This document shows, one piece after another, positions 1 to 10,719 of a stretch of DNA of 64,000 nucleotides. Below the pieces are notes generated by a model. The model was not told the DNA's origin. It was given only the letters and a program-made list of their open reading frames with translations, and did no database searches. Origin of the DNA: Sequoia sempervirens (lineage: Eukaryota > Streptophyta > Pinopsida > Cupressales > Cupressaceae); assembly GCA_007258455.2 (NCBI GenBank), contig VDFB02270651.1, forward strand, positions 493,280,320-493,344,319. The letters run 5' to 3'. The position numbers and the translations under genes were made by a program. Each line of letters opens with the position of its first letter. Position 1 is the stretch's first letter.

Positions 1-2
1 GA

Positions 3-317
3 TTTGAGATAAACAATCAAGAAGTTAATAAGTCTGAAAATACAGTGCATGCTATGAAGGTAGTGATGGTAGAATCCAAGGGTCTGATACAAGACCTGAG
101 AGTAGGTGATGAGCAGGTTGTGGAAGTCAGGGAAAAGACAGTAAGCTATGAAGATTGGCAGAAAATAGTGAAGGAGACTATGGAAGAGTTTGGAGAGTCT
201 ATAGGAGTTGAGCAAAGGCTGGTCACCATGAGAGGTGAAGGACATATTGCAAAGGTTTTGCAGAGAGTTTCAATAAGGACAGAGGCTAGGATTGAGAGGT
301 TGAAGGTGCTAGGTTAG
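3..317 (+). CDS. Unrecognised ORF, 5' end outside window
   Basis: The frame is open from the window edge to a TAG at 315-317; the first internal Met is at 45. The product is charged and helix-prone, rich in Glu, Lys and Val, with no motif I recognise. It is followed three bases later by a second ORF on the same strand, so the two may be exons or frame-broken parts of one coding region. A fragment of a retroelement ORF is equally possible because everything else here is repeat-derived. Reality as a gene is uncertain. Confidence 0.3.
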   Translation, partial: FEINNQEVNKSENTVHAMKVVMVESKGLIQDLRVGDEQVVEVREKTVSYEDWQKIVKETMEEFGESIGVEQRLVTMRGEGHIAKVLQRVSIRTEARIERLKVLG

Positions 318-320
318 GGA

Positions 321-896
321 ATGGCTAAGAGAAGACAGTGTGTGTGGTCTCCAATTGAGTTGGAGAAGAGAGGAAAATCTAAGATTGGGACAGTGATTTG
401 TCCTTGGTTGCTGAGTTTAGTAATCAAGCTATTGTATGCTATTGAGACAAGGGATCCAAGCATAATTCATTTGAGTGCAGGTGTGAAGTGGAAGGATAAG
501 GGGCTGAGAGTGAAGGGAATCACTAATTTGTTCATTCTTCTAACAGAGGTCAGACCAAGGGTTAAAATGAAAGTGGAAGGACACAATGCAGGTTATGTTG
601 TAGAGAGTGAAGTTGAAGAGAAGGAAAAAGGAAGATGGATGAAGGACAATCAAAGCCTAGAAGTGCAGATTCAAGTTGATAGAGCAGACATGAAGAGTCA
701 AAGTCACAAAGCAAGCATGGAATTTCAAGAGGAGGAAAAGTATAAGCCCAAGGTGAAGATGAGACCATTGAAAGGAAAAAGAGGAGTATCTAATTATGTT
801 TTTTTTGCAGGTACAAAAGTTTCCAAGGGACTTGGAAGAATTTTAAGCCAGGGTGTATGGTGCAGGAGCACCCAATACACACATTTTCAAAATTAA
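321..896 (+). CDS. Unrecognised 191-codon ORF
   Basis: The ORF runs from ATG at 321 to TAA. A short hydrophobic segment lies near residues 27-42, followed by a strongly Lys/Glu-rich hydrophilic half. A pyrimidine tract ending in GCAG at about 799-811 resembles a plant 3' splice acceptor, so the last 28 codons may not belong to the same exon. No family is recognised. It is the second of two adjacent plus-strand ORFs, and both may be remnants of one gene entering from the left. Confidence 0.3.
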   Translation: MAKRRQCVWSPIELEKRGKSKIGTVICPWLLSLVIKLLYAIETRDPSIIHLSAGVKWKDKGLRVKGITNLFILLTEVRPRVKMKVEGHNAGYVVESEVEEKEKGRWMKDNQSLEVQIQVDRADMKSQSHKASMEFQEEEKYKPKVKMRPLKGKRGVSNYVFFAGTKVSKGLGRILSQGVWCRSTQYTHFQN

Positions 897-1462
897 AGAT
901 CAAGGAAGACATTAGGAAATAGGGGGTATTTGGGTCATTTAATGATTTAATAAGGATTTTGAACCCATTAATGACATAATTAGGGGTATTTGATGTTATT
1001 TATTTCAAAAAATGCAAAAGGTTGCATAAAAATGTACTTATTGTCAACAAATTGTTAAAAGTGCAAAACTAGGCAATTAGGGGTTTAATTGGTAAAAAGT
1101 TGGTTTCCAATGTCCAAATAATTAAAATTCTAGTTGGAGGATGTTTGTAAGGGTGGTTAGATGTTAAATAATCCTCTAATGGTTGAGGCATGGTTGTTGA
1201 ATCATTTTTTTTGAAGTTATAATGAAAAAAGGCTGCTTTCTGGAAATTTCTGTGTAAATTTGTTGCTAAAACATGTGGTACGACCTTTGTATGATCTGTA
1301 CGGGCTCAACCCTATTATGGTTGGAAAGAGGAGAGTGTTAGATTTCATTTGAAAGTGGTTTGGTGAATTTTCATTGAGTTTAGAGGGTTTTATTGACGTT
1401 TTATTGAAACTACCTTGTTTTGGTGTAAATTGGTGGTTTGAGAGTAATAAAATGAGTTTTTA

Positions 1463-1508
1463 GGGCATTCCACCTACTGTAACAATTGTAACTCAGTGGA
1501 ATGACCCC
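1463..1508. repeat. Inverted repeat, about 11-bp stem
   Basis: GGGCATTCCAC at 1463-1473 pairs with GTGGAATGACCC at 1496-1507, with one bulged A. The loop holds the palindrome ACAATTGT. It could form a hairpin or be a protein-binding dyad. Function unknown. Confidence 0.6.
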
Positions 1509-1986
1509 ATTTCTTGTAAAATAGGTTTCCAAATTATTTTCAGGTTAGAGGAAGTGTGTTTGTGGGTTTTGGGTGTTTAGGTTGAATTTGGGTGATTTTC
1601 CTTGTGAAAGTGAGGAACTAAATGATGGTTTATGAGTTTTCTGGAAGAAATAACCTATGTGATGAAGTTTAAAGCTTGTGCAGGCATAATTATGCGTTTT
1701 TGAACAGGTGACAGGGCCTGGAAAGGTCTGGAGGTATGATTTACAATAAACCCTCCTTTTGAAGGCCTAGAATCAAGGGTTTTTCGCTTTGCTATGTTGG
1801 AAGAGTGATTTCTGGAAACTAGTGGTGGATTTAGTAGTTTTTGGTCATTTTAATTGCTGCACCAAGGTTTCATAAAGTTTGGTGGAGTTTAAAGTGTACT
1901 TTCTTTGTAAAAGTGGGCTAATCCACTAGCCTTTTCCATGGCAGGAGTATTGGATCTTTGAATTTGTCCAAAAGAGTTGATATTGG

Positions 1987-2178
1987 TTTTCCTGTATGTT
2001 TTATAACTTGCAAAAGGGTATCTTAATCATCCTTGAGTTTGTTAGGTGTTTTGGAAAATGTTGGTGAAAATTCCTAAACTTTTTTTCCTGTATGTTTTAT
2101 AACTTGCAAAAGGGTATCTTAATCATCCTTGAGTTTGTTAGGTGTTTTGGAAAATGTTGGTGAAAATGCCTAAACTTG
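1987..2178. repeat. 96-bp tandem duplication
   Basis: The segment starting TTTTCCTGTATG is present twice, its CCTG lying at 1991 and again at 2087 (period 96). The copies differ by essentially one base near the end (TTCCTAAACT versus TGCCTAAACT), so the duplication is young compared with its surroundings. Confidence 0.85.
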
Positions 2179-2330
2179 GTTTGTACTAAAACTGGGGTTT
2201 TAGGAGTAAAATTGGGAAATTGTGCTTCTGATGATTGTTGAACCTAGAAGACTAGTTGAATTACTTTATATGATCATTTTAATCTTTCTAGATGCCTCTT
2301 GAAGGCAGGTTGCCAATTTGAGTAAGGTTG

Positions 2331-3022
2331 AGTCTCCTGACTCTGCATCATTCTCTAAGCCTGATTACAATTCCAATTAAGCTCAACACTTCTTCGTACT
2401 TCACACAATCTTCTTCACACTTTGCTCTGCAATCGAATGATATTCGCATATATACACATAGAAGCACATGAAGAACCACCTTCAATAATGAACTAATTGC
2501 CTTTATATATCCGCTGCATGGGATTTCAATTGAACTTAGTCAGCCAAGAAAATAAAACATATTTTCAATTATTTTCAATGTTGGCCCAACTTAACTAATA
2601 AAATTTTAATACGAATCCACCAAGATTGGCCACAACATAGTGGAGAACCAAATTAACATCTCCAATGCGTGAAGAATTTAATTAATTTCACCTTGAAGAT
2701 CCACAACACGCTATCACCAACATGTCGACCAGGAACAAGAAAAATAAAAAATGTGCACAAAGATCTTCAACCACGAACTCTCCAAATGATGTGACACACC
2801 AAAAGATAGAGAATGATCTAGAGACACCATAGAACACTAAGAAACAATAGAGAAGCATCCACACCAACTTAAATAGCAAGAATTACACAAAATTCTTTCA
2901 AAAACATTGACAGAGACCAGCAAAACACTGTCAGACCACAACATACTCAAAAACTCACGCGGACCTCTGAAACTTCTGATAGATGATCTAGAAACATTCA
3001 ACATTAAACCCTTTAATCCACA
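2331..3022. other. LTR-like stretch, no gene seen
   Basis: No coding signal. On the minus strand TATATAAAGG (2508-2517) looks like a TATA box, and direct repeats such as CTTCTTCACAC occur nearby, as in LTRs. No partner copy was found in the window, and the boundary with element A at about 3023 is unclear. Confidence 0.3.
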
Positions 3023-3716
3023 TCAGGTAATATTCAATATACAAAAAAAAATTCCTTCTTGATCTATAGAGTTCCACTGGGAACACATAACACTTTCTTT
3101 TACAATTTTCTCAATATCCTCAACATATACACCAAATGATAATAGTGTTGACATCAATGACAACCACATATCAACAACCATATCCACAACATCCAACACA
3201 GGCTTAATTTCTTGACTCAAAACAACTCCTATGGTAGTGCTAGTAGCATCACAATCTAGCTGAAAGACCTTATTGAAATATGGAAGTGCCAAAATAGGTT
3301 GCTCTATGACTTTCTTCTTCAACATATCAAAAATATTTATTACTCCTACATCCCATTTAATATCCTTTCTATCCCCTCTTATTGCTTCAGCTAGAGGCGT
3401 ACAAGTACTACTACAATTCTCAATAAACTTTCTATAAAAACTTGCTAGAGCATGAAATGATATTGCCTCTGTAACACTCCTCGGGGTAGACCATTCAATG
3501 ATAGCTCTCACCTTCTCTAGATCCATTTTAAAACCCTTTGCTAAGACAACAAATCCTAGATACACCAACTCCCTCTTCACAAAACTACATTTCTTCAAAT
3601 TAATCAAATTCTCTTCCCTTAGCTTCTTAGAAACTTTTAGATATGCATTAGGTGCTCTTCCAATGTCTTACTAAAAATTAGAATATCATCCAAATAAACA
3701 ATAACAAATTTTCTAA
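3023..3716 (-). pseudogene. Element A: RT palm C-terminus and start of RNase H
   Basis: Second half of a Ty3/gypsy reverse transcriptase on the minus strand. Reading leftward, the YLDD metal-binding motif is encoded just inside the insertion point near 3690. It is followed by the conserved NLKKCSF and YLGFVV segment, the connection region (FYRKFIENCS), then the start of RNase H with LDCDATSTTIGVVLSQE, which retains the first catalytic Asp. Similarity fades after about 3220, and RNase H end, integrase and 3' LTR are absent. The other half of RT lies at 5765-6250, across the insertion at 3717-5764. Confidence 0.85.
3696..3716. repeat. Left target-site duplication of the insertion in A
   Basis: AAACAATAACAAA followed by TTTTCTAA matches the copy at 5765-5786: 13 identical bases, then one substitution and one indel. 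It encodes the FVIV stretch of A's reverse transcriptase on the minus strand. Confidence 0.75.
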
Positions 3717-5764
3717 CAATGTCAATGTTGGTATTTTATTGGGAGAATGGCATCAGGTGGGAATGAGAGCAAGGGTAGGAGTTTGAATTCCTCTATTGCA
3801 GAAGGTGAGGGAGATGCTGATTCCAAGGATGAGATAGATGGGATGTGTGGTTGGATGACAGGTCGCAGATGGCTAATGGGTTGAGAACGGTTGACATTTG
3901 GGTTGCAGTTGGCATCTCTCTGGGAGATGTTGTTGGTTTTTTTGGGTTGATATTAGCAACAAATTTCTTGCTATTGTCTGGGGTGAGGTTTGGTTCTCCT
4001 AGGTTAGGATTGTGTTGGGAGTTTTTCCTTTCCCTTATTCTTGACTGGAATGTCAAGGAGGATGGGATGCTAAATGGATTGGCTGGTTCCTTTCTTTTTT
4101 CCTCTATGGCTTTCCCTTATCTCCCTAGTGGAATGTTGTTGGAGGATGGTTTTATGCCAATAGTAGGGTTTCTTATGGTGGATTTTTTTGTGGGTTCCTA
4201 CTTGGAGTTCTTGGTTGTTGGTGTGCTCATTTTTATGTTGTCTTCTTTTTTTGGATTTGTTGTTTGGAGGCTTTTGCTAATGGCAGAAGGGTTGCTGTTG
4301 ACAGTTTCCCTACTGATGCTGGTAGCTATTGTGGGTAGCTACTAGGAGCTCATGGTTGTGGGTGGGCTAATGTTTGATGCAATTATTATTGATGCTATGG
4401 GCCTTTATTTGTGGAGGTTTTCCTTTTCCTGGTGTGTGATCCCTCTTTCGTCTGTGGCTTTGCTTGGGGTGACGTATTATTTTCCTTTTTTAGGATTGTG
4501 TTTGGAGCTTTGGCTATCTCTTATTCTTGGCTAGCATGTCAGGGAGGATGGGGTGTTTAATGGATTAGTCGACTCTCTTCATTTTTCCTGTGAGGATTTC
4601 CTTTATCTTCCTATAGGGCTATTGATGATGGAAGGGTTGCTGTTGTTGAAAGCTGTTCTGGGGAGCTGCTTGGTGTTGGTTCCCTCTTGAGGGAGCTTTT
4701 AGTGGTCGTGATATAGCAAATGGTGGGGTTATGCTATGCTTGCTAGGTGGGTTTTTTCCATGTATCACTTGGGGCTTTGTTTTGGAAGAAAGTTTGGTTC
4801 CTATTGAGGAGGATTTTGGGAGTGGAGGTTGCCTCTGCTTTTATCACTTTTTTGAAGTTTGGGTAGCTACTATTCTTTTCCAAGGTAGTGGATGCCCTTG
4901 TTCCTATTTTTTGGATGCTGGCTAGGTTTATTTTATGATTTTTTTAAATACCTAGATTTCTATTAAGTTTTGGGGAGCTTTGTGTTGGTTGTCCCCTATT
5001 GTTTTTTCTTGGATGGTGGTTGGGTTGCTCTTCATACTTTAGTTGAACACCTAGTTGAGTTTAATGCTTAACGCTGTTATGGTGGTTTTGTTCTTCAAAC
5101 TTTATTTTTTGTTCCACCTTTTGTTCTAGCTGCTGGATTTTCCAAAGGATGGTGCATGAACCTTTTTTGCTAGAGCATTGGATTTCTCCTCAAATCCTAT
5201 TGAGGTGGATTTCACTCCTATTGAAGTGGAGTTGGGGAATGTTTGTCTCTGGTTTCCTTAGTCGCAAATCCTTTTGAGGTGGAAACTTCTCCTATGGAGG
5301 TGGAGGTTGAGGTTGTTGGAGATTTCTGGCTTTGGTGGAAAATATGGTCATATCTTCCTCTCTAATAGAGGAGAGATCCCTCTTTTAGAGGTGGAGTGTG
5401 AGTTGGGTTTCTGGCTTGAAAAACATCTTTTGCTTCTGTGTCGTTGGATTGTTGTTGCTAGGCCATGTATGTACCTAGTTGATAATGATATCTTTTTGGG
5501 TTCAACGTCCCTAAAAACTAGGTTAAGGGTTTAAGGGCCCAGTTAAATCTTGGTTGTAATTGGTTAACATGCTTTAGGTCTTTGCATTTCTTTGTGCAAC
5601 CTATGTTGTCTTGGTTTATTCTTGGTGCTGCTACTAAGGAGCTACTATTGGTTTATGAATTATCTTTACTGCAGCTTGACTCTCTTGGATAGGGTTTCAG
5701 GTCCCTTCAAAACCATGTTGTAATGGGTTTTTGGTCCCATCAAAACTTGTTTAATGCTAATAAG
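3717..5764 (+). mobile_element. LINE-like 2 kb insertion inside RT of element A
   Basis: This segment interrupts A's RT and is flanked by an imperfect duplication of about 20 bp, a length typical of non-LTR retrotransposition rather than of LTR integrase (4-6 bp). No LTRs or terminal inverted repeats are seen. The right end is TTTAATGCTAATAAG without a clear poly(A). A 45-codon ORF starts at ATG 3747 (MASGGNESKGRSL) close to the left edge. The rest is G/T-rich with open but hydrophobic frames that look noncoding. It contains a diverged repeat of about 490 bp (4002 and 4491) and several copies of TCCTATTGAGGTGGA near 5190-5310. No reverse transcriptase or endonuclease is visible, so it is a truncated or non-autonomous copy. 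Class assignment is inference. Confidence 0.55.
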
Positions 5765-6250
5765 AAACAATAACAAAATTTCCTAAAAATTCTTTCAATA
5801 CCTCATTCATAAGCTGCATAAATGTGCTAGATGTATTGGTTAGCCCAAAAGGAATGGCTAACCACTCGAACAAGCCTTCTTTGGTTTTGAAGGTTTTCTT
5901 GCATTCATCTCCTTCTCAATTCTAGATCTGGTGATATCCACTCTTCAAATTTATCTTTGTGAAGTACTCAGCCCAACTCAAACAATCCATAATGTCATCC
6001 ATTCTCGACAAGGGAAATCTATACTTGATGGTGATCTTGTTGATGGCTCTAGAATCTGTACACATCTTCCATTCCCCATCCTTCTTTGGTGCTATTACTG
6101 TAGGTAATGCACATGGATTCAAAATCTCTCTGATAAATCCCTTCCACAAAATCTCTTGCACTTGTTTGTTCAACTCTCCACTCTCTGCTAGAGTCATATG
6201 ATGAGCTGCCGTATTCGACAAACTGGCTCTAGGAATTAGGTCCATCTGAT
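5765..6250 (-). pseudogene. Element A: RT N-terminal half
   Basis: Minus-strand RT fingers and palm of a Ty3/gypsy element. Visible in order are IDLIPRAS-like, FIREILNPCALP, the APKKDGEWKMCTDSRAINK block, PLSRMDDIMDCLSWA and KINLKSGYHQI, then after a stop [14 protein letters not shown] and the FVIV codons that abut the insertion. The block is typical of chromoviruses. Stops occur after GYHQI and elsewhere, so it is not functional. It joins the 3023-3716 piece if the insertion is disregarded. Confidence 0.88.
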
Positions 6251-6552
6251 GACTAATATTTCTTATTGGAGGAAAACCTTTAGGTACATTATCAAAGACA
6301 ATATCTTGAAACTAATGCAACACATTTGAAACCTCTACAAGTACCTCACTAGTATCTTTATCAACTGTAGGGATCAATGCAAAACACATATGCTCATGCC
6401 TCATACCTTTTATGAAATTTCTTCCATCAACCAAAAAATTCTTGCATTATTTCATACCTTTTCCTCTACCTCTTTAAAGGACTTTAACTTATGAAAAACT
6501 CCATCCTTTGTCAAAGAATAGGTGTTGTCATGTCCATCATGTATTGGTCACC

Positions 6553-6850
6553 GACCAAACTACCATGGTCTTCCCAACAACATATGACAAACATCCATAG
6601 GCATACTATCACACACTATCTCATCATGGTAATTTCCAATCTTGAACTTTATCAGACATTGTTCATTTACCAAAGCTTTATGGTCCTTTTGCAACCAAAA
6701 AAATTGGTATAGATTCAAATTCCTTCTTCTCTCCAACCACAACTTACTAACTATCTCTTTTGAAACAAGGTTACCAATACTACCTCCATCAATAATAACA
6801 TTACAAAATTTTCCTTAACACTTACATCTGGTGCGAAACAAATTCTTCCT
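6553..6850 (-). pseudogene. Element A: aspartic protease
   Basis: Minus-strand retropepsin-like region. The active-site-like IIDGGSIGNLVS lies at about 6760-6797, with Gly in place of the usual Thr or Ser of DTG/DSG. It is followed by the EIVCDSMPMDVCHMLLGRPW segment near 6560-6620, a hallmark of plant chromovirus proteases. It sits between gag and RT as expected. Frame breaks occur between the two motifs. The linker to RT (6251-6552) is degraded. Confidence 0.8.
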
Positions 6851-6899
6851 TTGAGTTGGTTCCTTCTCATTCAACAAGGCTCTTCTAGTAACAAGAACC

Positions 6900-8031
6900 T
6901 CTCCTCTTTCTACATCCTTAGAATGTGAAGACTTCACATCTTCATTTATATGTGCAACTCGTGCATTACCCTAAGGTCTTCTATTTGAACTTCCTTGATG
7001 TTGAGGACACTTGTAGGCTCTATGTCCTTCTCCACACTAGAAACAGGTTCCATGAAAGCCTCCTCTTCCTGGTTCTTGTCTAGATCTTCCTCTTCCTCTT
7101 TGGTCTCCATTATTTTGATCATGAGGATGGTAGGTGTTATCTCCTTTTTGGTTCTAGTTGTTTCTAGATCCTTCAGCCTCCTTTTGATCTTCATTTCAAC
7201 CTCCATATGACCATCCACTAGTCTTTCCACCATGACCCCCACCTCTTTGCTTAATTTCAAATCTTCTATTCAACTTTTCTTCTACCTTCAAAGCAAACTG
7301 ATATGCATTTTCAATGGTAGACATTCTTACTAGACCCAACTCTTCTTGAATATTCAGCTTCAACCCATTTATGTAATGAGCAACTTTCTTCTTATTGGCA
7401 TCAAAATGACTTGATCTGATCAAGAAACGATAGAATTCTTCTGTCTACTTGACAGATTTTCCCCTTGCATGTTCTTCAACAAATCTAGCTCATAATCCAC
7501 AAGAATGAATTGTCTTTTTAATTTGTTCACCATATAATCCCATCTTGTTATTTTCTCTTTTCCTCTTCAATTTCTTTCTAGTTGTACACCTTTTTCCACC
7601 AAATATTTGCATGACACTTTAGCTTGGTCTTTGAAAATTTGACCCTCTCAGGATCTTCCACGTCCTCATACTCAAAGTACTCGATATCGTTGATCTAATC
7701 AATCAACTCTTCTGGGTTAATATTTCTAGAAAATGTAGAAACATTGATCTTCAACTTTACCCAATCTTCAAAATGGCCTTAAATAATTTGACTTGCTCTG
7801 GATCTACACATCTTGTTCTTCTTCAAACTGTTCCTCATTTTCAACTTCATCTTCACTTTCATCTCCTCTTCTTGGCTCAAACCCTCAACGTAACTCCTCT
7901 TGTAGTGCTTTAACTTCTCTTTGTAGGGATTTAAATCCCTCTTCTAGTACAATAACATTCCTTCCACCACCACAGTTTCTTCATGGAGGAATTATGATCA
8001 CCTTTCTTAGAAACCCACAAGTACAAGTCAT
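6900..8031 (-). pseudogene. Element A: gag with CCHC zinc knuckle
   Basis: The gag frame starts at ATG 8031, 51 bp inside the PBS. An N-terminal acidic coiled-coil region (LEEGFKSLQREVKALQEELR) is followed by the Retrotrans_gag domain (NPEELID, EYEDVEDPERVKF, then KKVAHYINGLKLNIQEELGL and AYQFALKVEEKLNRR at 7250-7400). The CCHC knuckle is at 7007-7045: C-x2-C-x4-H-x4-C, with a TAG stop between the first two cysteines. Several other stops and a frame change are present, so the gene is dead. The protein would form the capsid and bind RNA. Confidence 0.85.
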
Positions 8032-8081
8032 AGTGTAAATTGTCTCACATTTGGTGATTTGCTTACACTCCAAAAAACCTT

Positions 8082-8092
8082 CTTTGATACCA
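8082..8092 (-). other. Element A: primer binding site, tRNA-iMet type
   Basis: On the minus strand TGGTATCAAAG matches the common plant PBS TGGTATCAGAGC, complementary to the initiator Met tRNA 3' end. It lies two bases inside the LTR end (..TTGTCA). Confidence 0.8.
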
Positions 8093-8094
8093 GT

Positions 8095-8527
8095 TGACAA
8101 GGGCCACACTGCCCTAAACCTTCACAAATCAAAACAATAGATACCAACATAGAAGATGTGAGATAGTAAATAACTCAATTTCAATTATTTTCAGAAAATG
8201 AAATACATATTTAGAACTTACAATGCTTCAGTCTCATAGGCTTGATTCATTACAACAAAATCCACTTTGAAAACAAAATATATTATTTAGAGCCACAATC
8301 TGCAGTAATGGAGCTACCACCTACAACCCCTACTTATCCCTTTTTATTTTACTTAATAACTGCCCTAGAATGTTCTAGAAAGTGTAACTTTCCCTTTTGT
8401 TTTGGCACCAAAAGTCCCACCATTTGATTTATTGCCTAGGAAGATATTTTGATAAAATTCACTTTTTAGTGGGGTAGCTTTGCGGGGCCATAACTTTTGA
8501 TCTGAGTGTCCGATTTGCTATTATAAC
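8095..8527 (-). mobile_element. Element A: 5' LTR fragment cut by element B
   Basis: The LTR ends in ..TTGTCA next to the PBS. The sequence carries the segment reading CTGAGTGTCCGATTTGC on the plus strand. Element B inserted at 8527, and sequence after 23431 (ATATCATTGGAAA) reads as its natural continuation. The outer end of this LTR is not identified, and no 3' LTR of A was found in the window. Confidence 0.65.
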
Positions 8528-9682
8528 TGTAGACAATGTAAAATGTCTGAAGCCTACGAGTGTCATTTTTTTTCATCCTCGTCTTTCGATAATTGAATAA
8601 TTTCAGTTATTCAATTATGTTTGATCATATTCCTCTATTAATTAAATAATTTTTAATAATTATTTAAGTAATTCACTTTCTAATCTTTATTCCATCCTGA
8701 TCAATTAAATAAACTCATTGCATCACTAATTTCTCCTTCTTCTTCAATAGTTAAATAAATTATTATTTATTTAATTATTTCGCCACCCTTCATCTATAGT
8801 TAAATAATTACCATTAATTATTTATCTATTCATGGTCCTTTAATTCTTCTATAGTTAAATAATTATTAAAATTATTTAACTATCCCATGCCACCTCCTCT
8901 ATTAAATAATTAATCTAAATTAATTATTTAAGGTCTAATTTTCATCTCTCCATTTAATTAAATTGATAAATTTAATTAAATGTTCCTCTTTTCATTTTCT
9001 CCAAATAAATAATTTGAATAAATTGTTTATTTTCCACTTGTCCATTTCCTCCACTCTCTCCATTTTTGAATAAATAATTTAAAATAAATTATATATGCAC
9101 CATTTGGTCAAAGATGCTTTGTCAGAATCCACTATCATAACATTCATTTCTGTCATAGCCTGCATGTCTTGCATGTTTGTCATAGCTGTCAAGCATCATA
9201 GCCATCATTGTCATAGCTTTTCCATGCATGGCATATTTTTGGTGCATTAATTCTGGACCGTTGATCTTGACATCTTTTCTGAGACTTAATCTCAATCATC
9301 CATTTCATAACATCTCTCTCATGCATTCTCATCCATTGATCTTGGAATCTTTCTAGAAGATTAATCTTAGTCGTCCATTCGAAAGGTTGTCTATAAAAGC
9401 AACCTTCCTTCTCCATTTTTTTTAACAGCTAATTGTCTCCAACTTTCTTGCTACCATTTGCAGGTTTTGCACAAGTATTTCAACAAATCTAAGGGAAAAG
9501 TTGCATAACAAGAAGAAGAAGAGCAAGAGGAGGAATCAACTACAATATGAGGAGTGCTTTATTTTGTTTGCTTTCATTTTGATATCTCCATTTTGTTTGT
9601 ATTCTCTTTTAATGTGGATAATAGCTTAGTAGTGTTAGCTGTCACTTTGTCTATGATATTTGATTTTTAACCCCATCTCACA
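8528..9682 (+). repeat. Element B: 5' LTR
   Basis: Starts TGTAGACAATG and ends ATCTCACA; 1155 bp. The part from 8821 on is repeated at 22581-23425. The first 600 bp is an unusual succession of short TTAAATAATTA-type blocks separated by TC-rich spacers. The start is supported by the ATAAC duplication rather than by comparison with the 3' copy, which lacks this part. Confidence 0.85.
9392..9399 (+). promoter_or_regulatory. Element B: TATA box of 5' LTR
   Basis: TATAAAAG within GGTTGTCTATAAAAGCAACC, an inverted repeat (GGTTG/CAACC) that brackets the TATA box. The same arrangement is at 23136-23143 in the 3' copy. Confidence 0.7.
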
Positions 9683-10263
9683 TTAGTGAACCCGATGTGA
9701 ATCTTACAATTTTGCAGAGAAATTGGTTTGTTTTCTTGTTTGTTTTCATTGTTTTGCATGTTATAGCCAAAAATTCATACGAAATCCTGTCATCTTCTTT
9801 TGAGCACAAAAAAAAGGCACATGGAATCTTTAAAAATGATTATTTTGGTTTTTTAGGCCTTGTTCTTAGCTTTCCAAAACTTCAAACGGTTTAAAATTTC
9901 GTTAAGATTTGAGAAAGTTATGGTCATTTTAGTATTTGTTGTTTTTTAATCTCGCTTTTAAAACCCGCGTTTTATTTTGCTTATAACAATTTTTTCGTGC
10001 CAAATTTTGAAAAAATACTTTCTGGGTTTTGAAGGTTTGATTTTCAGCTTTCCATGGATTCAAACAATTTAAAATTTCATTAAGTTTTGAGAAAATTATT
10101 GCTGTTTTAATTTTCTATTGTCATTAAAATTTTCTTTTGAGTTACTAATCTCTTATTTTCAACATGTAGCACAACTTGGAGGGAGTCTAAAAATTGTTTC
10201 TATAGAAACAAAAATTGAGCCTTTTTATTTCTTTAGGCATAATCAATTTTGTTTTCTTTCAAC

Positions 10264-10530
10264 AACAACAACAAATTGCATTTACACTCATGAGGATAAA
10301 ATGAACCACAATTTGCACGTCACTCATTTGGTCTTAAAATGAACAACAAATTGCATATTTCATTCATGGGGCTTAAAACGAGCAACAAATTTGCAAGAAT
10401 CACTCATTGGGCCTCAAATTTACAATTACAATTTGCATTTTCATGTCATTGGGCTAAAATGAACACAAGCATGCATTGAAACTCATGGTTAAAATGAACT
10501 TGCATTCTCACGACATGAGTTTAAAATGAA
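10264..10530 (+). repeat. Element B: degenerate tandem array in 5' UTR
   Basis: Five to six diverged units built on AAAATGAACAACAAATTGCA followed by CACTCATTGGGCTT-like sequence, roughly 40-55 bp each. Confidence 0.65.
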
Positions 10531-10719
10531 CTTTGTTTTTCATATTTCAAGTTTATCTTTTAAAAAGAACAAAGCGTCTTGTGTGTCCTCCTCACATTAT
10601 CATTTGGTAATTAAAATTTACAAGTGTTTTCAAATTTTGTCACCTTGATGCAATAATTGAAGTATCCTATCCCCTTGTGCATTCATGTGATCCTAGGTGT
10701 AAGAGAAACAATTATTGCC

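Larger units (their letters stand above)
897..2330. other. Noncoding stretch, no gene seen
   Basis: AT-rich, T- and G-biased sequence without a long ORF or recognisable retroelement domain. It contains an inverted repeat (1463-1508) and a 96-bp tandem duplication (1987-2178), listed separately. Confidence 0.5.

Noticed and set aside
321..896. Assignment of the left-edge ORF to a nucleic-acid-binding family such as Alba
   Set aside because: Only a vague pattern of hydrophobic residues; no motif aligned convincingly.
3845..4345. 166-codon hydrophobic plus-strand ORF that looks like a membrane protein
   Set aside because: T/G-rich low-complexity DNA within the LINE-like insert; hydrophobicity follows base composition and a diverged repeat copy at 4491 does not keep the frame.
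8095..8565. Taking A's LTR as 8095-8565 with TG..CA ends
   Set aside because: The perfect ATAAC duplication at 8523-8527 and 23426-23430 places B's LTR start at 8528, so 8528-8565 belongs to B.
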